A DNA stretch of 64,000 nt from NCBI RefSeq assembly GCF_024256385.1, contig NZ_JAMLFW010000001.1, forward strand, positions 2,728,001 to 2,792,000. Direction: 5' to 3'. The DNA is from Anatilimnocola floriformis (GTDB taxonomy: Bacteria > Planctomycetota > Planctomycetia > Pirellulales > Pirellulaceae). Shown piece by piece: positions 6,852-13,927 of this stretch (position 1 is its first letter; each line of letters starts with the position of its first letter). A program made the position numbers and the translations under genes. Below the pieces are notes generated by a model. It did no database searches and was not told the DNA's origin. It was given only the letters and a program-made list of their open reading frames with translations.

Positions 6852-8834
6852 ATGACAACCATTCTGGCCGTTATTATTGGTTTGCAATCCATCGCCATCG
6901 CCTGGTTGCTGCTCCGCAATCTGCAAATGGCGCGGCACCTGAAAAGTTATGATCGTATCGCCGATGCCGAACAGCATTTAGCAGCCTGTGCAGAGCAAGC
7001 CCGCATGGCCCTGGAACAGCAGAAAGCGGCTGCGGCCGAAGTGAGCGCCGGCACGACTAAACTGGATGCCATCAAGTCGGCGATCGCGCACTACCAGCAA
7101 ATTCTCGGGCCGGCCAAGACCGCCGTGGAATTGCAAACACAAATCGCGACCGATACCGCCAAAGTAAAGCAGCTGTCTGCCGCGCTCGGCAAGTTCGAGA
7201 ATGCTTTGCAACTGAAGGCATATCTGCAGAACCAAGAGGAGACCATCCGCCAGGCGAAAAACGAATTGGATGAGTTGCAGGCGCGCATCGGCACTTCCTA
7301 CACCTTCCTGGAACTCCGCGCGCAAATTGAACGCGGCACGGTGAAGATGCAAAAGCTGGCCGCAACAATCGGCAATCTGGAAAAAGCTTCCGAGCTCGAA
7401 GAGTTTCTCGCCAGGCAGCAAGCGTCGATCCGAGCGCACAGCGGTACGCTCGATTCATTGCGTCACGCCATCGGCGCCGCTCGCAAGGTTGCGGAGCTAC
7501 AGGCACTGATCGAACAGCACCAAGCGCGAATCCAGCAGTTGTCGGCGACGATCGGTGGTTTGGAACGCGTGCCGCAGCTGGGGAGCTATCTGCAGCAGCA
7601 AGAACTTCGCATCCAGCAGAACAACGCGCAGCTCGCCGACTTTGCCCAAGCGATTGGCAACGCCCGCACGGCCAGCGAAATCGCGGCCCAGGTTACTTAC
7701 TTCCAGAACTATCTCGCAGTCCTCAAAGCCGACGTCGGCTCGCTGGAGGAAGCCCGCGGGCTGCAAGAGTTCGGCTTTTACCGCGCTCGCTACGACTTCG
7801 ATTCCTCGGAAAAATACGAAGAACGGCTCGAGACCATTCGCGATCGCCAGAAAAGCATGTTGAAGAAGGAGACAGCCTGCGCTTGCGCGTCGGAGTGGAC
7901 TGTCAACGGCGACAAGCGCGAAGGGAAGAAGATGACGGACAAGCAGATCAAGTTGATGCTGCGGGCGTTCAACGGCGAATGCGACGCTGCCGTCGGCAAG
8001 GCCCGTTACAACAACGTGGTCTCGCTCGAGAAGCGAATTCAAAAAGCCTTCGAGCAGATCAACAAGCTCGGCGAGACTCAACAGACTTCGATTACGTCGG
8101 AGTTCTGCCGTTTGAAGTTCGAAGAGCTCCATCTGGTCTACGAGTTTCAAAAGAAGAAGGAAGAAGAAAAGGAAACGCAGCGAGCTCTCAAGGAGCAAAT
8201 GAAGGAAGAAGAGAAAGCGGCCAAGGAAATCGAACGGGCCTTGGATGAGGCCGAGCGCGAAGAAGAAATGAAGACAATGGCGCTCGAGAAAGCCCGGCGA
8301 GAACTGGAGCAGAAGACTAATGCGGCCGCGTCGGCGCAGCAGCTTTCTAAATTAGAGGCGCTAGTATCACGACTCGAGAATGAGATAAAGGACGTTATCG
8401 ACCGAAAAGTAAAAGCTACTGCGCGAGCTCAACTCACAAAATCAGGTCACGTCTACATACTGTCAAATATTGGGACGCTTGGCGAAGGTGTCTACAAAAT
8501 CGGTATGTCCCGTCGTTTCGATCCGCTAGACCGCGTTGCGGAACTCGGCAGCGCGTCCGTGCCATTTCCTTTCGACGTTCACGCAATGATCTATTGCCCC
8601 GACGCTCCGGCACTAGAGAACATGTTGCACCGTCGTTTCGCTGACCGCCGCGTGAACATGATCAACCTGCGGCGCGAGTTCTTCCAAGTCAGCCTCGACG
8701 AAATTCGCGCCGCCGTGGCAGAATGCCATGGCCACGTAACCTTCCTCACGATTCCCGAAGCAGCGCAGTATCGGGAAACACTCGCGTTACGGAAAGAAAT
8801 GTCCGTCGTTGCGGCGCCCTTGCAGATTGCGTAG
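6852..8834 (+). CDS. Coiled-coil DUF4041 and T5orf172 (GIY-YIG-like) domain protein
   Basis: A 660-residue protein. The ATG at 6852 with GGAG upstream is preferred over a TTG at 6813. Residues 1-25 contain a transmembrane helix (ILAVIIGLQSIAIAWLLL). Residues about 86-310 are coiled coil built from repeats of 61-62 residues. DUF4041 follows (LQEFGFYRARYDFDSSEKY, then KQIKLMLRAFNGECDAA), then a charged coiled coil (KKKEEEKETQRALKEQMKEE). The C-terminal T5orf172 domain begins at residue 530, with VYILSN and YKIGMS as the GIY-YIG-like strands. DUF4041-T5orf172 proteins are known from prophages and variable genome islands. A role in DNA or phage interaction is inferred from the domains only. Confidence 0.85.
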   Translation: MTTILAVIIGLQSIAIAWLLLRNLQMARHLKSYDRIADAEQHLAACAEQARMALEQQKAAAAEVSAGTTKLDAIKSAIAHYQQILGPAKTAVELQTQIATDTAKVKQLSAALGKFENALQLKAYLQNQEETIRQAKNELDELQARIGTSYTFLELRAQIERGTVKMQKLAATIGNLEKASELEEFLARQQASIRAHSGTLDSLRHAIGAARKVAELQALIEQHQARIQQLSATIGGLERVPQLGSYLQQQELRIQQNNAQLADFAQAIGNARTASEIAAQVTYFQNYLAVLKADVGSLEEARGLQEFGFYRARYDFDSSEKYEERLETIRDRQKSMLKKETACACASEWTVNGDKREGKKMTDKQIKLMLRAFNGECDAAVGKARYNNVVSLEKRIQKAFEQINKLGETQQTSITSEFCRLKFEELHLVYEFQKKKEEEKETQRALKEQMKEEEKAAKEIERALDEAEREEEMKTMALEKARRELEQKTNAAASAQQLSKLEALVSRLENEIKDVIDRKVKATARAQLTKSGHVYILSNIGTLGEGVYKIGMSRRFDPLDRVAELGSASVPFPFDVHAMIYCPDAPALENMLHRRFADRRVNMINLRREFFQVSLDEIRAAVAECHGHVTFLTIPEAAQYRETLALRKEMSVVAAPLQIA

Positions 8835-9218
8835 CTCTACGACGTAACGTCGTAGGACGAACCATTGGTTCGTTCCGAAGCGGGTACCAAGCCAAACTTC
8901 TTCACGCGTTGCCCTTGGCCGGACCAATGGTCCGCCCTACCGAATCGGCGACCACATTTTTCTCGCCAGCGGCGGACCAGAGTTGTCAGCGCTCCAGCGT
9001 CTAATGCCTGGTGCGAGATTTGTTCTTTGGCAATTAAAATTTCGATCTTGGTTTGCATAGGTGCATTTCCACCCAGCAACGCCCCTCTAAATAACTATTG
9101 TAAAAGGTTGTGAAGTTTTCGTGGTGAAAACACATAACACATTTGCAGAAATACAGTTACGCGGTTCAAAAGATTGCAACAACTTGTTGTGAAGACCTAG
9201 GTGTAGGCTGCAGATTGG
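8835..9218. other. Convergent intergenic region with clustered palindromes
   Basis: No convincing gene. The left half holds three short palindromes in a row: TACGACG-taa-CGTCGTA (8838-8854), CGAACCATTGGTTCG (8858-8872) and GGACCAATGGTCC (8921-8933). They probably belong to one dispersed element ending near 8945. The right half is AT-richer. A short minus-strand frame starting at 9058 (MQTKIEILIAKEQISHQALD) runs into the palindromic element and could be the remnant of a small gene; it is not called. Confidence 0.55.
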
Positions 9219-10346
9219 CTAGGGTTTGGTGAAATCGTCAGGGGCGAGGTTGAATTTCTTCCAGGCTGCGAGGTCGATTTCGCCGGTGAGGGGAAGTTGG
9301 TTGTTCTTTTGCCAGGCGATGACAGCGGAGCGGGTCAGGGGGCCGAATTGGCCGTCGAGGGTGAGTTCGGGCGAGGGCTTGAGTTGGGCGTTGAGCGCGG
9401 CTTGGAGTTTTTCGACGGGCGTCCCCTGCGAACCGAGCTTGAGAACTGCTTTGTCGGTGGCGGCTGGGCCGGTTTGGAAATGGTCAAAGACAATTTTGGC
9501 GATCTTGGAGGACAGGACTTCGCCAGCGTTGTCGTCGGTCCAGCGGCGGTCCTTGTTTTCGTTGGTGAGGACGCAGACGGCGACGTTGCCCGACGAGGTT
9601 TCGATGATGCCCGCGACGGTTCGCACGGCGTTCACCGAGCCAGTTTTTTGCAGCACCTTCACGTTGGCAGGGAGATCGCGCGAGAGGCGTTTGCTTTCGC
9701 ACAGCGCTAGGTGACGACGCATCGCCCCGGTCGACGAATCGCTGGCGAGTTTGCCTTGGTCGAGCAGCTCGAGGAGCTGCACCATTTCACCGGCGGTGGT
9801 GCTGCCGAGGCCGAACTCTTTGCTGCGCTCGGGCAAGATCGAACTAGCACCGCGAAAGACCTTGCTGTGGATCTTGGTGTTAGGCAGGTTGAGCGACTCC
9901 ATGGTTTTGTTGGTCGCAGCGAGGCCGACTTGATCGAGCACGAGATTGGTCGCGGTGTTATCGGAGTAGACCATCATCAGATGAATCGCATCCTGCAGCG
10001 GCAGAGTCATGCCTGCGGAGAAGTGAGTCGTGAGGATGCCGCTGCCGGGAACTTTGTCGTCGGTGGTGAGCGTGAGCGTTTTTTTCAGATCGACTTTACC
10101 CGCTTCGGCTTGCCGATAGGCTTCGACCATGACGGCCAGTTTGATGAGGCTGGCCGTGGGCATCGGCACTTCGGCATCGCGAGTAAAGGAGACGTCGGTT
10201 TTAAGATGCTTGACCGAACATGTGACCTTTCCCTCGTGCGCGTCGAGCAGTGGAGTCAGTTTTTCAGCGAGCGATTCGGCAGCGTTCGCGGTAGAGAGCG
10301 AGGCGCAAGAGACGATCAAAAAGGCTGTGAAAAACCAGGCACGCAT
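9219..10346 (-). CDS. Class A beta-lactamase-like serine hydrolase with C-terminal peptidoglycan-binding domain
   Basis: A 375-residue exported protein. The start at 10346 gives a clean signal peptide (MRAWFFTAFLIVSCASLSTA, cleaved near ANA-AE); the longer frame upstream does not. The serine hydrolase core has S66-x-x-K69 (TASLIKL), S128-D129-N130 (VYSDNTATN) and K234-T235-G236 (LQKTGSVN). The omega-loop ExxLN motif of true class A beta-lactamases is not evident, so a D-alanyl-D-alanine peptidase or muropeptide-directed role is at least as likely. Residues about 303-368 form a PGBD_1-type fold (GSQGTPVEKLQAALNA, then LDGQFGPLTRSAVIAWQK). The fusion points to action on cell-wall peptidoglycan in the periplasm. 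Confidence 0.9.
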   Translation of the reverse strand: MRAWFFTAFLIVSCASLSTANAAESLAEKLTPLLDAHEGKVTCSVKHLKTDVSFTRDAEVPMPTASLIKLAVMVEAYRQAEAGKVDLKKTLTLTTDDKVPGSGILTTHFSAGMTLPLQDAIHLMMVYSDNTATNLVLDQVGLAATNKTMESLNLPNTKIHSKVFRGASSILPERSKEFGLGSTTAGEMVQLLELLDQGKLASDSSTGAMRRHLALCESKRLSRDLPANVKVLQKTGSVNAVRTVAGIIETSSGNVAVCVLTNENKDRRWTDDNAGEVLSSKIAKIVFDHFQTGPAATDKAVLKLGSQGTPVEKLQAALNAQLKPSPELTLDGQFGPLTRSAVIAWQKNNQLPLTGEIDLAAWKKFNLAPDDFTKP

Positions 10347-10398
10347 CGTAGTTCTCGGGGGAGTATACTGGGCAAACTTATTCACTAGCGGAGCTCGC

Positions 10399-10872
10399 AT
10401 GTCGCAATATCCCTCAGGTCCTTTTGGTAACAAGGACCCCTTTGGCCAACAGCCATCGTACCAATCTCCGTATCAATCGCCGCAAGGTGGCTACGGATAT
10501 CAGCAGCAACCGCCGCAGCAGAGTCCGCCCCTTTCGCCGTTGGCGATGATTAGTTTATTCAGTGGGCTGGGCTCGCTGGGTGGCCTGTTCTTTTTCTGCT
10601 GCTGTGGACCGATTGTGGGCTTGAGCTTTCTGATGGGGGTTGCGTCGGTGACGACGGGGCATATCGCGCTCAAGAAATTCCAGACCGAACCGGGCCGCGA
10701 ATCGGGGAAGGAAATCGCGATTATCGGCTTGGTGTTCGGTTATATCGGACTGACGATTTCGGTGCTAAGGATCATCCTGCTGATTGTCTCGATGTTGGTG
10801 CCTGCCGTCCTTCCGGCGATTGCTCCAAACAGAAGGCCGCAGTTTCACCTCGAAATGCCAGAACCAAACTAA
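10399..10872 (+). CDS. DUF4190 domain membrane protein
   Basis: A 157-residue protein. The frame continues upstream, but the ATG at 10399 is chosen because it begins the usual MSQYPSGPFGNKDPFG head and has GGAG upstream. Residues 1-45 are Gln/Pro/Tyr/Gly-rich (for example YQSPYQSPQGGYGYQQQPPQ). Two transmembrane segments follow, the first with FFFCCCGPIVGLSFLMG. The intervening GHIALKKFQTEPGRESGKEIAIIGLVFGY is the conserved DUF4190 core. Its product is related to the next gene's. Function unknown. Confidence 0.85.
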   Translation: MSQYPSGPFGNKDPFGQQPSYQSPYQSPQGGYGYQQQPPQQSPPLSPLAMISLFSGLGSLGGLFFFCCCGPIVGLSFLMGVASVTTGHIALKKFQTEPGRESGKEIAIIGLVFGYIGLTISVLRIILLIVSMLVPAVLPAIAPNRRPQFHLEMPEPN

Positions 10873-10886
10873 GCAGCAAGTGACGC

Positions 10887-11807
10887 ATGTCTTATCCATC
10901 TCCCAACGATCCTTTCGGCCAGAAACCGCCGCCCGACTTTCCGAGTCCCGGCGGTTACTACGTGCCGCCGCAGTACGATGCGCAATACGGCATTCGTCCG
11001 CCGCAGACGTCGCCGTTGGCGATTCTCAGCATGATCGGCGGCATCCTCACGTTCGCCATGAGTTGGGTTTCGTGCTGTTGTTTCTTCACCCCGATTGTGT
11101 TTGCCGGCAGCGTGGCCTCGGTTGCGTTTGGACATATCGCGCTGAGTCAGATTCAGCGCAGCATGGGAAGCATCGCGGGTCGCGAGCTCGCTTGGATCGG
11201 CTTGGGCTTTGGTTATCCCGCCGTCGTGGTAAGTGGTTTTTTTATGGCGATCTACGTTTGGGCGATGGTGCAAGCTCCGGCGAGCGGACCCAATGGGGCG
11301 AACATGTCGAGCACGGTTGCCAAGATGCCTGGCGAAGTGGAACTGCAATCGGCCGAAGAAAAAATCGACCTGGCCGTTGACGAAACCGCTCTCGGTAATT
11401 CGCCGGAAGCGATCACGTTGGCGAAGGCTTTCAACGAGCGCATGACGGAGCAGCGCAACAAGTTGGCGAGCGACAATCCGCAGCTAGGAATGAAGCCCGA
11501 TGATGGCAACTTTGTGACTTGGTGCGAACTGCACGACGGCCAGTGCGCGCTGGTGGTGCAAGTTCCTGCGTATCGCACCTTCACCAGCGAGGGAAAAATC
11601 GAAATCGAAAAGCGGGCCTGGGACGCCGCGCAGGAAGTGCTGCGCGAAAAACTGCCGCCTGAATCGGACCTCGCCGTTGGTACCAAAGGGCTGCTCCTGT
11701 GGGGCAGCATCATGACCGGCAAAACAGTTGCCGCGGGAAGCGAAAACAACGGCGTGGAGACCGAGAGCAAGAACCCAGAAAATCTCTATCCTTATTTCGA
11801 TCCGTAA
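10887..11807 (+). CDS. DUF4190 domain membrane protein with C-terminal soluble domain
   Basis: A 306-residue protein 14 bp after the previous DUF4190 gene. The N-terminal head is similar (MSYPSPNDPFGQKPPPDFPS), followed by two hydrophobic segments with the shared GHIALSQIQ and GRELAWIGLGFGYPAVVVSG core. Residues about 150-306 are an additional soluble part (EALGNSPEAITLAKAFNE-like helix, then a mixed beta region) not present in its neighbour. The two genes look like a tandem duplication in which one copy gained a domain. No enzymatic motif is seen. Confidence 0.85.
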   Translation: MSYPSPNDPFGQKPPPDFPSPGGYYVPPQYDAQYGIRPPQTSPLAILSMIGGILTFAMSWVSCCCFFTPIVFAGSVASVAFGHIALSQIQRSMGSIAGRELAWIGLGFGYPAVVVSGFFMAIYVWAMVQAPASGPNGANMSSTVAKMPGEVELQSAEEKIDLAVDETALGNSPEAITLAKAFNERMTEQRNKLASDNPQLGMKPDDGNFVTWCELHDGQCALVVQVPAYRTFTSEGKIEIEKRAWDAAQEVLREKLPPESDLAVGTKGLLLWGSIMTGKTVAAGSENNGVETESKNPENLYPYFDP

Positions 11808-11821
11808 CGACAGCGATCATT

Positions 11822-12427
11822 ATGAAGCTTGGTATTTTTGGCGGATCGTTCGATCCGATTCACTACGGACACTTGCTGCTGGCAGAGAGTGCGCGCGAAC
11901 AGCTGGCGCTCGATCAGGTCTGGTTCATTCCCGCCGCCATCGCGCCGCACAAGCAAGGCAAAACCGCAACGAGTGCGAAGCAGCGGATTGAAATGTTGGA
12001 GTTGGCGATCGCTGGCCAGTCAGCGTTTCATATTTCGACGATCGAGATCGACCGCGGTGGCGTGAGTTACACAGTCGACACGCTGCGAGCCATTCACGAG
12101 CAAGTTGCCGGCGCGGAGCTCTATTTGCTGATGGGCGCCGATTCGCTCGCGGACCTGCTCATCTGGCGAGAGCCGGCGGCAATCTGCGAACTTGCCTGGC
12201 CGGTTGTTTCGCGCCGGGCTGATGCGCCGGAACCGGACTTTTCTGCGCTCGCCCAGCTCGTCGAGCCAGCACGACTGCAAACGATGGAATCACTGCGCGT
12301 GCAGATGCCGATCATTCAATTCAGCAGCACCGATCTGCGACAGCGAGCTGCCGAGGGACGTAGCTTGCGCTATCGCACGCCGCGGGCCGTGGAGCAGTAC
12401 ATCCTGGCGCAAGGCTTGTACCGGTAG
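11822..12427 (+). CDS. nadD: Nicotinate-nucleotide adenylyltransferase
   Basis: A 201-residue protein, usual length for NadD. It transfers AMP from ATP to nicotinate mononucleotide, giving deamido-NAD in NAD synthesis (cytoplasm). The start at 11822 (MKLGIFGGSFDPIHYGHLLL) puts the nucleotidyltransferase motif GGSFDPIHYGH at residues 7-17. The C-terminal SSTDLRQRAAEG and the LRYRTPRAVEQYI ending are the typical second signature. It begins 14 bp after the DUF4190 gene and may be read from the same transcript. Confidence 0.96.
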   Translation: MKLGIFGGSFDPIHYGHLLLAESAREQLALDQVWFIPAAIAPHKQGKTATSAKQRIEMLELAIAGQSAFHISTIEIDRGGVSYTVDTLRAIHEQVAGAELYLLMGADSLADLLIWREPAAICELAWPVVSRRADAPEPDFSALAQLVEPARLQTMESLRVQMPIIQFSSTDLRQRAAEGRSLRYRTPRAVEQYILAQGLYR

Positions 12428-12439
12428 TTTGCTCGATCG

Positions 12440-13864
12440 TTAGACGAGAATGTCTTTCACCACGTCGCCGTAAACGTCCGTCAGGCGAAAATCGCGACCG
12501 CCGTAGTTGAAAGTGAGGCGTTCGTGATCGAGACCGAGGAGGTGCAGCAGCGTGGCATGCAGATCGTGAATGTGAACCGGCCTATCGACGGCTTCGTAGC
12601 CGAATTCGTCGGTCGCGCCGTGTGAGTATCCGGCCTTCACACCGCCGCCGGCCATCCACGCAGTAAAGCCTTTGTTATTGTGATCGCGGCCGCTGCCACT
12701 TTGGCCGTACGGCGTGCGGCCGAACTCGCCGGCCCAGACAACGAGCGTGTCGTTCAACAAGCCGCGCTGTTTGAGATCGGCCAGCAATCCCGCCAGGGGT
12801 AAGTCGGTCGCCAGGCAACTGCGGGCCAGTTCATCCTTGATAATGAAGTGATGATCCCATTGCGTTGGCGCGGTGATCTCGATAAATCGGACACCCGCTT
12901 CGGCCAATCGCCGGGCCAGCAAACATTGCCGGCCGAAGCGATCGGTCGGCAAGTTGGCGCCAATGCCGTAGAGCTTGCGAGTCGCTTCGCTTTCGCTGCG
13001 CAGATCGAGCACGGCGGGAACTTCATCCTGCATGCGGAAGGCGAGCTCGAACGAAGCGATGGCTCCTTCGATCTCGGGTTGATAGACCTCGCGCTCGAGC
13101 TTGTGCTTGTTCAGCCCGCGGATCAGATCAAGTTGCTGCCGCTGCAGTTCCTTCGAGAGGTTGTCGTTGGCGATGTTTTTAAGCGGCGGCCCCGGTTCCT
13201 CGTCCTTCTTCAAAAAGGCTGCATAGAAACCGGGAATCTGGTTGCCGCCAATTTTCGTTCCCTGGCAGATTGCGGGCAAAAAGCCGCTGCCGTAGTTCCG
13301 CGCGCCGCCGTTGTCGGACGGCGGATTGATCGTAATAAATCCCGGCAGGTTCTCATTCTCGCTGCCGAGGCCGTAGAGCGACCAAGCGCCGACCGACGGC
13401 CTGACGAATTGAAAACTGCCGGTGTGCAACTGCGTGAAAGCCTGCGCATGGTTCGGCAAGTCGGTGTGCATGCTCTTGATCACGCAGAGCTCGTCGACCT
13501 GCTTGGCCAGATTGGGAAAGACGCTGGAAATCCATGCGCCGCTGTCGCCGTGCTGAGCGAACTTGAACGGCGAAGCGAGCAACTTTGCGCCGCCGCGTTC
13601 GCGGCCGACGGGTGACGCGCCGCCATCCTGCTTTTGCAGCGACGGTTTGTAATCGAACGTGTCGACGTGCGACGGGCCACCGTTCATGCAGAGAAAGATC
13701 ACGTGTTTGGCGCGGGCGGGAAAGTGCGTCGGCTTTGGCGCGAGTTCGTTTTTGGACTTCTTCGCATCTTCCGCCGCTGCTTGATGCGCGAGGCCGGCAA
13801 AGGCGAGGTAGCCGAAGCCGGAGGCCAGCGATTGGAGGACTCGCCGGCGGGAATAGGATTGCAT
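12440..13864 (-). CDS. DUF1501 domain-containing exported protein
   Basis: A 474-residue protein with a Tat-type leader (SRRRVLQSLASGFGYLAFAG) and a GGAG ribosome site 7 nt upstream. The core shows DUF1501 features: HVIFLCMNGGPSHVDTFDYK near residue 55, LPGFITINPPSDNGGARNYG, and the C-terminal GEFGRTPYGQSGSGRDHNNK followed by a DLHATLLHLLGLDHERLTF ending. The family belongs to the alkaline-phosphatase/sulfatase-like superfamily but has no settled reaction. It lies 63 bp downstream of the PSD1 gene on the same strand, the standard planctomycete pairing. Confidence 0.93.
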   Translation of the reverse strand: MQSYSRRRVLQSLASGFGYLAFAGLAHQAAAEDAKKSKNELAPKPTHFPARAKHVIFLCMNGGPSHVDTFDYKPSLQKQDGGASPVGRERGGAKLLASPFKFAQHGDSGAWISSVFPNLAKQVDELCVIKSMHTDLPNHAQAFTQLHTGSFQFVRPSVGAWSLYGLGSENENLPGFITINPPSDNGGARNYGSGFLPAICQGTKIGGNQIPGFYAAFLKKDEEPGPPLKNIANDNLSKELQRQQLDLIRGLNKHKLEREVYQPEIEGAIASFELAFRMQDEVPAVLDLRSESEATRKLYGIGANLPTDRFGRQCLLARRLAEAGVRFIEITAPTQWDHHFIIKDELARSCLATDLPLAGLLADLKQRGLLNDTLVVWAGEFGRTPYGQSGSGRDHNNKGFTAWMAGGGVKAGYSHGATDEFGYEAVDRPVHIHDLHATLLHLLGLDHERLTFNYGGRDFRLTDVYGDVVKDILV

Positions 13865-13927
13865 ATTTGATCTCCTGCCTGGCCACCGCCGAGCAAGCTC
13901 GGTGGGGTCGGACTGAACTTTATCTAA

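Noticed and set aside
8837-9079. 80-codon minus-strand frame in the palindromic intergenic region
   Set aside because: The first 35 residues look plausible, but the rest is translated palindromic element. At most it is a gene remnant, so it was described only within the intergenic entry.
9219-10346. Calling the gene an antibiotic-resistance beta-lactamase
   Set aside because: The SxxK/SDN/KTG set is shared with peptidases, the omega-loop Glu motif is not evident, and the PGBD fusion points to cell-wall work.
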